Shown: positions 34,162 to 43,350, numbered from the stretch's first letter. The stretch is DNA of 64,000 nucleotides from Actinomadura hibisca NBRC 15177 (GCF_001552635.1 NZ_BCRO01000074.1:1-64000), one strand, 5' to 3'. Translations and numbers: made by a program. Notes: generated by a model from the sequence alone, not told the origin.

Positions 34162-36006
34162 CTACTCGACGGTGACGGACTTGGCCAGGTTGCGCGGCTG
34201 GTCCACGTCGTGCCCCTTGGCGGTGGCCAGCTCGCACGCGAACACCTGGAGCGGCACCGTGGTGACCAGCGGCTGGAGCAGCGTCGGCACGGCCGGGACG
34301 CTGATCAGCGTGTCGGCGTAGGGCGCGACCGACTCGTCGCCCTCCTCGGCGATCACGATGGTGCGCGCGCCGCGGGCCCGGATCTCCTGGATGTTGGAGA
34401 CGATCTTGTCGTGCAGCACGTCGCGGGCGCGCGGCGGCACCACCACGATGACCGGCAGCCCCTCCTCGATCAGCGCGATCGGGCCGTGCTTCAGCTCGCC
34501 GGCCGCGAAGCCCTCGGCGTGCATGTACGCCAGCTCCTTGAGCTTCAGCGCGCCTTCGAGGGCGACCGGGAAGCCGACGTGGCGGCCCAGGAACAGCACG
34601 CTGCGCTCGTTCGCCAGGGACCGGGCCAGCTCGCGCACCGGCTCCATGGTCTCCAGGACCTTGTCCACCTTCTCCGGCATGCGCTCCAGGAGCTGGATCA
34701 TGGCGAAGACCTCGTCGCCCCACTTGGTGCCGCGCACCTGCGCGATGTAGAGGGCGATCAGGTAGACCGCGACCAGCTGGGTCAGGAACGCCTTGGTGGA
34801 GGCGACCGCGATCTCGGGCCCGGCGTGGGTGTAGAGCACCCCGTCGCACTCGCGGGGCAGCGTGGAGCCGTTGACGTTGCAGATGCCGAGCAGCTTGGCG
34901 TGCTGCTGGCGGGCGTGCCGGACGGCCATCAGCGCGTCCATCGTCTCGCCCGACTGGGAGATCGCGATGACCAGCGTGGAGCGCGACAGGATCGGGTCGC
35001 GGTAGCGGAACTCGCTGGCCAGCTCCACCTCGCAGGGCAGCCCGGCCCAGTGCTCGATGGCGTACTTGGCGATCAGCCCGGCGTGGTAGGAGGTGCCGCA
35101 CGCCACGATGATGATCTTGTCGACCTCGCGCAGCTCCTGGTCGGTGATGCGCATCTCGTCCAGCGACAGCCGGCCGTCGGCGCCGATCCGGCCGAGCAGG
35201 GTGTCGGCGACCGCGCGCGGCTGCTCGGCGATCTCCTTGAGCATGAAGTAGTCGTAGCCGCCCTTCTCGGCGGCCGACACGTCCCAGTCGACGTGGTACT
35301 CCTTCACCTCGGCGGGGCGGCCGTCGAAGTCGGTGACGGTCACGCCGTCGCGGCGCAGCTCCACCACCTGGTCCTGGCCCAGCTCGATGGCGTCGCGGGT
35401 GTGGGCGATGAACGCGGCCACGTCGCTGGCCAGGAAGTTCTCGCCGTCCCCGACGCCGACCACCAGCGGCGAGTTGCGGCGCGCGCCCACCACCAGGTCG
35501 GGGTCGCCGGTGTGCACCGCCACCAGCGTGAACGCGCCCTCCAGCCGGCCGCAGACGCGGCGCATCGCGGCGGCGAGGTCGCCGCCGCGCTTCAGCTCGT
35601 CCTCCAGCAGGTGGGCGACGGCCTCGGTGTCGGTGTCGGAGTTCAGCTTGTGGCCGCCCTCCTCCAGCTCGCTCCGCAACGCCGCGAAGTTCTCGATGAT
35701 CCCGTTGTGGATCACCGCGACGCGCCCGGAGCAGTCCAGGTGCGGGTGGGCGTTGCGGTCGTTGGGCGCGCCGTGGGTGGCCCAGCGGGTGTGCCCCATG
35801 CCGAGCGTCCCGGCGGGCGGCGGCTCCTCGGCCAGCGCCTCGCGCAGGTTCACGAGCTTGCCCGCGCGCTTGGCGGTGGCCAGCTCCCCGTCGGCCAGCA
35901 CCGCCACGCCCGCCGAGTCGTACCCGCGGTACTCCAGCCGCGCCAGTCCTTCGACCACGACGTCCAGCGCCGGCCTCGCGCCGACGTAACCCACGATTCC
36001 GCACAT
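34162..36006 (-). CDS. glmS: Glutamine-fructose-6-phosphate aminotransferase
   Basis: A 614-residue enzyme making glucosamine-6-phosphate, the first step to UDP-GlcNAc for the cell wall. The N-terminal glutaminase starts with nucleophile Cys2 (MCGIVGYVG) and has GHTRWATHGAPNDRNAHPH. The C-terminal isomerase has two SIS domains (ACGTSYHAGL, SQSGETMDAL, EGFAAGELKHGPIALI) and ends RNLAKSVTVE. The ATG at 36006 is fixed by the need for Cys at position 2. No glmS ribozyme fold is visible upstream. It is divergent from coaA, with 122 bases between them. Confidence 0.97.
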   Translation of the reverse strand: MCGIVGYVGARPALDVVVEGLARLEYRGYDSAGVAVLADGELATAKRAGKLVNLREALAEEPPPAGTLGMGHTRWATHGAPNDRNAHPHLDCSGRVAVIHNGIIENFAALRSELEEGGHKLNSDTDTEAVAHLLEDELKRGGDLAAAMRRVCGRLEGAFTLVAVHTGDPDLVVGARRNSPLVVGVGDGENFLASDVAAFIAHTRDAIELGQDQVVELRRDGVTVTDFDGRPAEVKEYHVDWDVSAAEKGGYDYFMLKEIAEQPRAVADTLLGRIGADGRLSLDEMRITDQELREVDKIIIVACGTSYHAGLIAKYAIEHWAGLPCEVELASEFRYRDPILSRSTLVIAISQSGETMDALMAVRHARQQHAKLLGICNVNGSTLPRECDGVLYTHAGPEIAVASTKAFLTQLVAVYLIALYIAQVRGTKWGDEVFAMIQLLERMPEKVDKVLETMEPVRELARSLANERSVLFLGRHVGFPVALEGALKLKELAYMHAEGFAAGELKHGPIALIEEGLPVIVVVPPRARDVLHDKIVSNIQEIRARGARTIVIAEEGDESVAPYADTLISVPAVPTLLQPLVTTVPLQVFACELATAKGHDVDQPRNLAKSVTVE

Positions 36007-36128
36007 GGCGAGCAGCCTATTCGTTCTCGCCACCCGGACCTACCTGCACGTGCCGTGGACGCGTGGCTATAGCGTGGACCGCCGGTGAAACGCCGGGGCC
36101 GTCCTACCCGATGGCTACTGTTCACAGC

Positions 36129-37067
36129 ATGACGAGCGGATGGGACAGCGTGCCGAGCCCTTACGTGGAACTCTCCCGCGATGCCTGGCGGGCGCTCCGC
36201 GAGAACACCCCGCTCCCCCTGACCTCCGGCGAGCTGGACGCGCTGCGCGGCCTGAAGGACCCGATCGACATCACCGAGGTCGAGGAGGTCTACCTGCCGC
36301 TGTCGCGCCTGCTGAACCTGTTCTTCCTGTCCGACGGCGGGCTGCGCGACACCGTCAGCGGGTTCCTGGGCGAGCCGGTGCAACCCACGCCGTTCATCAT
36401 CGGCGTGGCGGGCAGCGTGGCGGTCGGCAAGTCCACCACCTCGCGGCTGCTGCGGACGCTGCTGGCGCGCTCGCCCGAGCACCCCAGTGTGGAACTGGTC
36501 ACCACCGACAGCTTCCTGTACCCCAACGCGGTGCTGGCCGAGCGCGGGCTGATGGACCGCAAGGGCTTCCCCGAGTCCTACGACCGGCGGGCGCTGGTGC
36601 GGTTCGTGTCGTCGATCAAGGCGGGCGCGGCCGAGTACGAGATCCCGGTGTACTCGCACCTGGAGTACGACGTCGTGCCGGGCGCGCGGCAGACGGTGCG
36701 GCGGCCCGACATCCTGATCGTCGAGGGGCTGAACGTGCTCCAGGCCCCGCCCGCGGGCACGCTCGGCGTCTCCGACTTCTTCGACTTCTCGATCTACGTG
36801 GACGCGCGGGTGGAGGACATCCGGCAGTGGTACGTGGAGCGGCTGTTCGCGCTGCGCCGCACCGCCTTCACCGACCCGCGCTCCTACTTCCACCGCTACG
36901 CCCAGCTCGACGAGGACGAGGCGGCGGCGTTCGCGCAGCGGGTGTGGCGCGACATCAACGAGATCAACCTGGTGTCCAACATCCTGCCGACGCGGGCGCG
37001 GGCGACGCTGGTGCTGCACAAGGGCCGCGACCACAGCGTGCAGCGGGTGCGGTTGCGCCGGATCTAA
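36129..37067 (+). CDS. coaA: Type I pantothenate kinase
   Basis: A 312-residue kinase that phosphorylates pantothenate, the first step of coenzyme A synthesis. Motifs: SPYVELSRDAWRALR near the start, P-loop GVAGSVAVGKSTTSR, TTDSFLYPNAVL, RKGFPESYD, VYSHLEYDVVPG, and LIVEGLNVLQ. The ATG at 36129 is chosen over ATG 36111 by comparison with family N-termini. It lies back to back with glmS, as often in actinobacteria. Feedback by CoA is a family property. It ends 73 bases before the next gene. Confidence 0.96.
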   Translation: MTSGWDSVPSPYVELSRDAWRALRENTPLPLTSGELDALRGLKDPIDITEVEEVYLPLSRLLNLFFLSDGGLRDTVSGFLGEPVQPTPFIIGVAGSVAVGKSTTSRLLRTLLARSPEHPSVELVTTDSFLYPNAVLAERGLMDRKGFPESYDRRALVRFVSSIKAGAAEYEIPVYSHLEYDVVPGARQTVRRPDILIVEGLNVLQAPPAGTLGVSDFFDFSIYVDARVEDIRQWYVERLFALRRTAFTDPRSYFHRYAQLDEDEAAAFAQRVWRDINEINLVSNILPTRARATLVLHKGRDHSVQRVRLRRI

Positions 37068-37140
37068 GGCTGTTCAGGGCCTGCCGGGGCGGCGCACAAT
37101 GCGGGTGACCCGTGTGAGGTGGCCTGTGTGAGGTGGCCAG

Positions 37141-38853
37141 GTGCGCGAGACGGTTCGGCGGTTGTTGCGCGAGCGCCATGTCGATCTGGTCAGGTTCGCG
37201 TACCTGACGCTGGACGACGGCGACACCGCTCCGGGCGTCCTGCTGGCCCAAGCGCGCCGGGCGGTGCGGCGGGCGGCCGGGAAGGCGGGCTCGTCGTACG
37301 CGGCGTTGCGCCGGGCGTTGTGCGCGGAACTGCTGACCGGACCGCCTTCTCCCCTGCTGCGTCCGCACCGGCTGCTGGGCGAGCCGATGCCCGGTGCCGC
37401 AGGGCCGACGCGGAAGGCGCTGCGCGAGGCGTCGCTCCATGAGCGCCTGGTGTGCCTGCTGTGCCGCCTGGAGGGGCTGACCCCACCGGAAACGGCCGCT
37501 GAGCTGGGCGAACACATGATGCTGGGCATCGACCAGGTAGACCGCGCCCTGGCGTCGTTGGGCACGGCGTCCGGCGAGGGCACGTCCGGGCAGCGGGCCG
37601 AACTGCTCGCCTTCGACCCCACCCTGGTGCGGGTGCGGCCACCACTGCCGCCGCGTCGCAGCGTCGTGGCGGCGGGCCTGGCGATCTTCCTGGCCGTCGG
37701 CGCGACGGGCTACCTCCAGCAACGCGACGCCCCGTCCGGCGACCCGCTGGTGGTCAACGGGAGCGCGTGGCGGCGCACGTCCACGCCCCAGCTGGAGCAG
37801 TGGCCGACGCGGGGCCCGCTGAGCGGCGACGCCGCGCTGCTGCGCCGGGCCGCCGACGCGTGGCGGCGCGACCGCCGCGAGCCGCCGGTCGGCACGATCG
37901 CCGTGCTGTACGCCGGGCGGGTGGACGGCGCGACGGTGGTGGTGCTGCGCGACTCCCCCGGCTACCGCAACGCGCCCATGATCGCCGACTACTACGAGCG
38001 GCGGTTGTCGCGCGGGGTGGAGTCGCTGAACCGGTCGGCCGGTTCCGCCGCCCGTCTCGTCATGCTGGGCTCGACGTCGCGGTTCCTGGCCCCGCCGTGG
38101 CTGACCGGCGTGCGGGTGGCCCGCCCGTCCGACATTGCGCCGCGCTGGCTTCCGGTGCCGGTGCACGACGGGCTGAGCGACCCGGTGCCGTGGTCGTGGA
38201 TCGGGCCGCGCTGCCAGAACTACCTGGTGTTCACGATGACGCACCGGCCCGCCACCGGAGGCTGGCCGCGCCCGCTCCTGCAACTGGCCGCGCGGACCGC
38301 GGGCTCGCCCACCTCCCGGGTGTGGTTCCGGGGCGACCTGGCGCGCGACGTCCGGGGCCAGTGGGCGGCGCTGCGCGCGGCGGCCTGCGAGTCGGTGGCG
38401 TCGCTGGCCGACACCGGCGACCTGCGGATCGGGCGGCTATGGCAGGGCGGGCTGCCGGACGGCGGGGGCCAGGCGTGGCTGCTGACCATCGACACGTCCG
38501 TGCCGTGGGGCGCGCCGGGCACGGCGGCGCTGGTGGGCCCGGACGGGCGCGCGCTGTCGGAGCGGGGCGGCACGAACGGCGACTACGCGTCCGACGGGAA
38601 CACGAGGGCGGCGGCGGTGTGGTGGCGCTCACCACGCCGCTGGCACCTGGTCGCGGCGGGCGGACCGGGCGTGACCGAACTACGCGTGGTCGGAGACCTG
38701 GGCACACACCGAGCACGAGGCCCTGACCCGCTGCTGACGGTGCCAGGCCCGGCAGTACGCCACCCCGAAGCGCAGGACGTGCGCGAACTACCGGTGGCGC
38801 AGGTGGTGGCAGTGGAACCGGACGGCGACCGCACCCTCCTGGGCCCGGCTTGA
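37141..38853 (+). CDS. Single-pass membrane protein with sigma-like cytoplasmic domain
   Basis: A 570-residue protein of unknown function. Residues 1-140 look like a degenerate ECF sigma factor: VRRLLRERHVDLVRFAYL resembles the start of region 2, and LHERLVCLLCRLEGLTPPETAAELG (98-122) resembles the first helices of region 4. A basic segment and one membrane helix follow (about 173-191). Residues 200-570 form an outer domain with no recognised motif but several Trp-rich stretches (VPWSWIGPRC, AAVWWRSPRRW) and two or three Cys. The start is GTG at 37141. It is flanked by coaA and the LuxR gene (convergent). The layout suggests signal reception outside coupled to a cytoplasmic nucleic-acid or polymerase-binding domain; this is inference. 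Confidence 0.75.
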   Translation: MRETVRRLLRERHVDLVRFAYLTLDDGDTAPGVLLAQARRAVRRAAGKAGSSYAALRRALCAELLTGPPSPLLRPHRLLGEPMPGAAGPTRKALREASLHERLVCLLCRLEGLTPPETAAELGEHMMLGIDQVDRALASLGTASGEGTSGQRAELLAFDPTLVRVRPPLPPRRSVVAAGLAIFLAVGATGYLQQRDAPSGDPLVVNGSAWRRTSTPQLEQWPTRGPLSGDAALLRRAADAWRRDRREPPVGTIAVLYAGRVDGATVVVLRDSPGYRNAPMIADYYERRLSRGVESLNRSAGSAARLVMLGSTSRFLAPPWLTGVRVARPSDIAPRWLPVPVHDGLSDPVPWSWIGPRCQNYLVFTMTHRPATGGWPRPLLQLAARTAGSPTSRVWFRGDLARDVRGQWAALRAAACESVASLADTGDLRIGRLWQGGLPDGGGQAWLLTIDTSVPWGAPGTAALVGPDGRALSERGGTNGDYASDGNTRAAAVWWRSPRRWHLVAAGGPGVTELRVVGDLGTHRARGPDPLLTVPGPAVRHPEAQDVRELPVAQVVAVEPDGDRTLLGPA

Positions 38854-38876
38854 CACCGTCGTAGGTCGGGTGGGGC

Positions 38877-39521
38877 TCACTCCGGGCGGATGAGGCCGCG
38901 GCGGGTTGCGGTCGCTACGGCGGCGGTGCGGGAGTCCACGTCCAGCTTCGCGTAGATGTGCACCAGGTGCGTCTTGATCGTGGTCTCGCTCAGGAACAAC
39001 TTCTTGCTGATCTGCCGGTTGGACATTCCTTCCGCGACCAGGCGCAGCACCTCCAGCTCGCGTGGTGTCAGCGTCGCGGCCTGGGGGCGCATCCGGTCGA
39101 GCAGGCGGGACGCGACGCTGGGCGCGAGCGCGCTGTCCCCGGCGGCGGCCGCGCGGATCGCGGCGTGCAGGTCGGTGGCCGGGGCGTCCTTCAGCAGGTA
39201 GCCGGTGGCCCCGGCGTCGATGGCGGCCACGATGTCGGCGTCGGTGTCGAAGGTGGTCAGCACCAGCACGCGCGGCGCGTCCGGCCCGGCGGCCAGGATG
39301 TGCCGGGTCGCCTCGGCGCCGTTGATCCCCGACCCCAGCCGCAGGTCCATCAGCACCACGTCGGGACGCAGCGCCCGTGCCTGCGCGACCCCTTCCTCGC
39401 CGGTGGCGGCCTCGCCGACCAGCTCGAAGTCGGGCTGGTCGGCCAGCAGCGCCCGCAGGCCCGACCGCACTACGGGATGGTCGTCGATCAGCAGGATGCG
39501 GATCGGCGGCGTACTCGTCAT
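38877..39521 (-). CDS. NarL/LuxR-family response regulator
   Basis: A 214-residue two-component response regulator. The receiver has the acidic pair in LLIDDHPVVRSGL, phosphoacceptor Asp59 in VVLMDLRLG, a Thr/Ser switch (VLVLTTFDTD) and Lys in YLLKDAP. The output domain (about 148-210) is a LuxR helix-turn-helix: LTPRELEVLRLVAEGMSNRQISKKL and SETTIKTHLVHIYAKLDV. The ATG at 39521 overlaps the histidine-kinase stop as ATGA. The pair faces an FtsX-type ABC transporter, a plausible target. Confidence 0.95.
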   Translation of the reverse strand: MTSTPPIRILLIDDHPVVRSGLRALLADQPDFELVGEAATGEEGVAQARALRPDVVLMDLRLGSGINGAEATRHILAAGPDAPRVLVLTTFDTDADIVAAIDAGATGYLLKDAPATDLHAAIRAAAAGDSALAPSVASRLLDRMRPQAATLTPRELEVLRLVAEGMSNRQISKKLFLSETTIKTHLVHIYAKLDVDSRTAAVATATRRGLIRPE

Positions 39522-40747
39522 TCGTCCTCCAGGGGCAGGGTCGCCACCACCGCCGTGCCGTCGCCGGGCGCGGACTCCACGGTGAGGTCGCCGCCGAGGG
39601 CGCGGGCGCGGTCGCGCATGGCGCGCAGCCCGTAGCCGGTGCCGTCGCCGCCGGTCCGGGCGGCGGGATCGAAGCCCGCGCCGTCGTCGTAGACGTCCAG
39701 CATCACGGCGTCGTCCAGGTAGGTCAGCGTGACTCCCGCGTTGCGGGCGTTGGCGTGCCTGCCGATGTTGCCCAGCGCCCCCTGCGCGATGCGCAGCAGG
39801 GCCAGGTCGTGGTCAGGGGGAAGTGCCCGGGGCGTCCCGGACACCTCGAACCGCACGTGCGTCGCCGTCCGCGCCGACGTCGCCTCGGTGACGCTGCGCA
39901 GCGCGTCGGCCAGCGAGGAGCGTTCCAGCGCCGGGGCGGTGAGGGCGCGGACGAAGTGGCGCGCTTCTTCCAGGTTCTCGGCGGCGGCCTGCTCGGCCTC
40001 GCGGAGCCGTTCCTCGGCGGCCTCGCGGTGGTCGTCCAGGTCGCGGCGGGCGGCGCGGAGCAGCAGGATGATGCTGGACATGCCCTGGGCGAGGGTGTCG
40101 TGGATCTCGCGGGCGAGGCGCTCGCGCTCGGCGAGGCGGGCCCCGTCGCGTTCGGCCAGCACGAGCTGCTCGCGGGTGCGGACCAGGTCGTCGATAAGCA
40201 TCCGGCGGCGCTCGCTCTCGCGGTGCAGCGCCTGGTAGGCCAGCGCCATGAGGGTCGCGACCGCCGCGCCGATGCTGGGGCCCAGGACCTGGGCGAGGGT
40301 GAACGGCCCGGCGTGCCGGACCGAGGCGGCGATCGCCGTGACCGTCAGCACGGCCACGGCCGGGAGCGCCGCCCGCCACGGCAGCAGGTAGTGGCAGACG
40401 AAGAACAGCGGGAACGCCAGCCACACCATCTGCGGCGCGGTGAAGGCCAGGACGCCCCACAACGCCGCGACCAGCGCCAGCCAGCACCACGCCAGCGCGG
40501 GCACGGCCCCCACGGCGTGCGGGACCACGACCCCGGCGGCGTGCGGGTTCGCGCCCTTGCGGAGCACGCGCTGCTGCACGGCGACACCGGCGGCGTACAG
40601 CAGCCCGAGCGCCACGCCACCGGCGGCCGCCCCGGCGCGGCCCTGGCCCGCCGTCTGGACCACGGCGATCACCAGCAGCACCGCGAAGGTGCCGTGCACG
40701 GCCCAGCCGAGCAGCCGCACGGCGGGAAAGAACGGATCATCACTCAT
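39518..40747 (-). CDS. Sensor histidine kinase, HisKA_3 type
   Basis: A 409-residue membrane kinase. The first 175 residues hold about five or six hydrophobic helices with no large outer loop, so sensing is within the membrane or through a partner. The dimerisation/phosphoacceptor helix reads ERLAREIHDTLAQGMSSIILLL with His216. The HATPase part has an N-box GALGNIGRHANA, then DDGAGFDP and GLRAMRDRARALGG. Intramembrane-sensing kinases of this type often respond to cell-envelope stress together with a neighbouring ABC transporter. The ATG at 40747 begins MSDDPFFPAV; the longer frame lacks support. It is divergent from the FtsX-like permease gene. Confidence 0.94.
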   Translation of the reverse strand: MSDDPFFPAVRLLGWAVHGTFAVLLVIAVVQTAGQGRAGAAAGGVALGLLYAAGVAVQQRVLRKGANPHAAGVVVPHAVGAVPALAWCWLALVAALWGVLAFTAPQMVWLAFPLFFVCHYLLPWRAALPAVAVLTVTAIAASVRHAGPFTLAQVLGPSIGAAVATLMALAYQALHRESERRRMLIDDLVRTREQLVLAERDGARLAERERLAREIHDTLAQGMSSIILLLRAARRDLDDHREAAEERLREAEQAAAENLEEARHFVRALTAPALERSSLADALRSVTEATSARTATHVRFEVSGTPRALPPDHDLALLRIAQGALGNIGRHANARNAGVTLTYLDDAVMLDVYDDGAGFDPAARTGGDGTGYGLRAMRDRARALGGDLTVESAPGDGTAVVATLPLEDE

Positions 40748-40896
40748 CTCGTCACACAGCGTAATCGCGGGGCGCGGGCGAAAGGGTCGTACAAAAGGTT
40801 GATTTCCGCAGCTCTCCCGCACGATGCGCCGGGTGGGGCGCGCCGCACAGGCTGGAGGTGTCCGAAGAAACCGACCTGGAAGAACGGGGGTGCGCC

Positions 40897-41964
40897 GTGT
40901 TCGTGGCGCTCCGGGACCTGCGGTTCGCCAAGGGCCGCTTCGCGCTGATGGGCGCGGTCGTCCTGCTGATCACCCTGCTGGTGACGCTGCTGTCGGGGCT
41001 GACCGCCGGGCTGGCCCGCGACAACATCTCGGCCGTCACCGACCTGCCGGCGGGCCGCGTGGTCTTCTCCGGCGACGGCAAGATCTCCTTCTCCGACAGC
41101 CGGATCACCGAGCAGACGGAACGTGCCTGGGACCAGGTCCCCGGCGCGGCCCCCGAACCGCTCGGCGTCACCATGGGACGGCTCACCCACGGCGAGCGCG
41201 GCGCGTCGGCCGCCGTCCTCGGCGTCCGGCCGGACGGGGCGCTCGCCCGGGACACCGGCGGAGAGGTCGCCGCCGGACGGGTCCTGCTGTCGAAGGCGCT
41301 CGCCGAGGACAGCGGCCTCAAGCCCGGCGACCGGGTGCGGTTCGCCGGACGCGACCTCACCGTCGCCGGGACCGGCGCCGCGTCCTCCTTCAGCCACGCC
41401 CCGGTCGCGTGGATCTCCATCGCCGACTGGCGGGCGACCGCCCCGCAGCGCGGCACCGCCGCCACCGTCCTGGCCCTGACCGGCGACGCGTCCGACGGCG
41501 CGGTCGCCAAGGCCGACGCGGACCTGGGCACCACCACCATGGCCCGCGACGACGCGCCCTCCGCCATCGCGTCCTACTCCTCGGAGAACGGGTCGCTCCA
41601 GCTCATGCGCGGCTTCCTGTTCGCGATCTCGGCGCTGGTCATCGGCGCGTTCTTCACCGTCTGGACGATCCAGCGCCGCCCCGACGTGGCCGTGCTCAAG
41701 GCGCTCGGCGCGAGCACCGGCTACCTGCTGCGCGACGCCCTCGCGCAGGCGGTGGTCATGCTGCTGATCGGAGCCGGGCTGGGCGGCGCGATCGGCGCGG
41801 CGGCCGGGCTGCTCGCCGAGGGGAGCGTGCCGTTCGTGCTGTCGGCGGCGACGACCGTGCTGCCCGTCGCCGTCATGATCCTGCTCGGCGCCGCCGGAGC
41901 CGCGCTGGCCATCCGCAAGATCACCTCCGTCGACCCGCTGACCGCCCTGGGAGCCTCGCAATGA
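40897..41964 (+). CDS. FtsX/MacB-like ABC transporter permease
   Basis: A 355-residue permease of the FtsX/LolC type. One membrane helix lies near the N-terminus (LMGAVVLLITLLVTLLSGL), then a large outer domain (about 40-235) and three C-terminal helices (GFLFAISALVIGAFFTVW, AQAVVMLLIGAGLGGAIGAA, VLPVAVMILLGAAGAALA) joined by the conserved RRPDVAVLKALGAS loop. The GTG at 40897 is preceded by GGGGG; an earlier in-frame GTG at 40858 also exists. It overlaps its ATPase as ATGA. It is divergent from the LuxR/histidine-kinase pair, a layout seen in envelope-stress and peptide-antibiotic detoxification modules. Confidence 0.9.
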   Translation: MFVALRDLRFAKGRFALMGAVVLLITLLVTLLSGLTAGLARDNISAVTDLPAGRVVFSGDGKISFSDSRITEQTERAWDQVPGAAPEPLGVTMGRLTHGERGASAAVLGVRPDGALARDTGGEVAAGRVLLSKALAEDSGLKPGDRVRFAGRDLTVAGTGAASSFSHAPVAWISIADWRATAPQRGTAATVLALTGDASDGAVAKADADLGTTTMARDDAPSAIASYSSENGSLQLMRGFLFAISALVIGAFFTVWTIQRRPDVAVLKALGASTGYLLRDALAQAVVMLLIGAGLGGAIGAAAGLLAEGSVPFVLSAATTVLPVAVMILLGAAGAALAIRKITSVDPLTALGASQ

Positions 41965-42701
41965 CGCTGCGCCTCACCGACATCACCCTGACCTACCCCG
42001 ATGGTGAGCAGACCCTCACCGCGCTCGACCGGGTGGACCTGGCCGTCGACGCGGGCGAGTTCACCGCCGTCACCGGGCCGTCCGGCTCGGGCAAGTCCAG
42101 CCTGCTGGCGGTCGCCGCCACCCTCGTCACGCCCGCCTCGGGCACCGCCGAGATCGCCGGGCACGAGGTGACGCGGCTGAGCCCCCGCGAGCGAGCCCGG
42201 CTGCGCCGCGACCACATCGGCATCGTGTTCCAGCAGCCCAACCTGCCCGCCTCCCTCACCGCCCTGGACCAGCTCCTGGTGATGGCGCACCTGGCGGGCC
42301 GCTCCCCGCGCGCGGCCGAGCCGCGCGCCCGCGAGCTGCTGGCGGCGGTGGACCTGTCCGACCAGGCGCACAAGCGCCCCCACCAGTTGTCGGGCGGCCA
42401 GCGCCAGCGCGTCAACATCGCCCGCGCCCTGATGAACGGGCCCGAGGTCATGCTGGTGGACGAGCCGACCAGCGCCCTGGACCACGAGCGCGGCGCGCGG
42501 ATCGTGGGCCTGCTGGCCCGCCTCACCCGCGAACGCGGCCTGGCCACCGTCATGGTCACCCACGACCTGGCCCAGCTCGGCTCGGTGGACCGCGTCTACG
42601 CGATGTCCGACGGGCGGCTGACGCCGGAGGAGGTCACTCCGCGCTGGCGACCGACAACGAGCGCAGCCGTACCACCGCCAGCGCCGTCCCGATCGCGGTG
42701 A
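41961..42701 (+). CDS. LolD/MacB-like ABC transporter ATP-binding protein
   Basis: A 246-residue ATPase partnering the FtsX-like permease. Motifs: Walker A TGPSGSGKSS, Q-loop IVFQQPNLPASLTALDQ, signature LSGGQRQRVNIARAL, Walker B VMLVDEPTSALD, H-loop MVTHDLAQLGSVDRV. It starts with ATG overlapping the permease stop. The last 68 bases overlap, on the opposite strand, the 3' end of another ABC permease gene. The final 20 residues (RPTTSAAVPPPAP) are not family-like and may exist only because the original stop was lost. Confidence 0.93.
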   Translation: MTLRLTDITLTYPDGEQTLTALDRVDLAVDAGEFTAVTGPSGSGKSSLLAVAATLVTPASGTAEIAGHEVTRLSPRERARLRRDHIGIVFQQPNLPASLTALDQLLVMAHLAGRSPRAAEPRARELLAAVDLSDQAHKRPHQLSGGQRQRVNIARALMNGPEVMLVDEPTSALDHERGARIVGLLARLTRERGLATVMVTHDLAQLGSVDRVYAMSDGRLTPEEVTPRWRPTTSAAVPPPAPSRSR

Positions 42702-43350
42702 CCAGCGCCAGCAGCACCAGCGCGACCGGCAGGTCCACCGTGGAACGCACCGTCGAGGCGTCGGTCAGCGCGTCGGCCACCGACAGCGCCCACTGCTGCA
42801 CCGACGCCGACTTGGCGCCCGGCGCGAAGTTGCCGAGCAGCGTCTCCCACACCAGCGCGTACAGCAGGCCGATGGTGACGGCGTTGCGGCTGATCACCGC
42901 CAGCGCCACGAACAGCGCGCTGTAGGCGATGCCGCCCACCAGCATCCCGACGGTGAAGGCGGGCGTGACCTGCGCGGTCATGCCGGTCAGCACCAACCCG
43001 GCCAGGAACGCCGGCAGCACCGCGAACAACGTCACCAGCACGATCGCGACCGCCAGCTTGGTCAGCACGATCACCTGGCGCGGGATCGGCTTGGTCAGCA
43101 CGTACATGATCTGGCCGTCGTCGATCTCCGGGGCGAGCACGCCGGTCCCGGCGATCAGCGCCAGCAGCGGCAGCAGCGTGGCGATGCCGAAGCGCTGGAG
43201 CACCACCGTGGAGATCTCCAGGTCGTTGGTGCCGGTCATCCGCAGGCCCGCCGCCAGCGCCAGCAGCAGCAGCGGCAGCCCGAGCAGCAACAACGCGCGC
43301 CGCCGCCCCAGCATGGCGCGGAACGTGATCATCGCGATCGTGGGGTTCAT
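42634..43350 (-). CDS. ABC-2 family transporter permease (second of the cassette)
   Basis: A 238-residue membrane protein with about six hydrophobic segments (ALLLLGLPLLLLALAAGL, LLPLLALIAGTGVLAP, LAVAIVLVTLFAVLPAFLAGLVLTG, FTVGMLVGGIAYSALFVAL, VTIGLLYALVWETLLG and a last one near 215-235). The DDGQIMYVLTKPIPR motif before helix 3 is typical of ABC-2 permeases. The ATG at 43350 overlaps the upstream ATPase stop as ATGA. It is the last gene of a four-gene ABC cassette and overlaps the convergent LolD-like gene by 68 bases. Confidence 0.88.
   Translation of the reverse strand: MNPTIAMITFRAMLGRRRALLLLGLPLLLLALAAGLRMTGTNDLEISTVVLQRFGIATLLPLLALIAGTGVLAPEIDDGQIMYVLTKPIPRQVIVLTKLAVAIVLVTLFAVLPAFLAGLVLTGMTAQVTPAFTVGMLVGGIAYSALFVALAVISRNAVTIGLLYALVWETLLGNFAPGAKSASVQQWALSVADALTDASTVRSTVDLPVALVLLALVTAIGTALAVVRLRSLSVASAE

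Noticed and set aside
36007..36128. glmS ribozyme or riboswitch upstream of glmS
   Set aside because: The 122-base spacer is shared with coaA and shows no ribozyme core; the glmS ribozyme is mainly a Firmicute feature.
40824..42701. Single 625-residue protein covering permease and ATPase
   Set aside because: The first two thirds are out of frame with the real FtsX-like permease and low-complexity Arg/Gly; only the last 246 residues are the ATPase.
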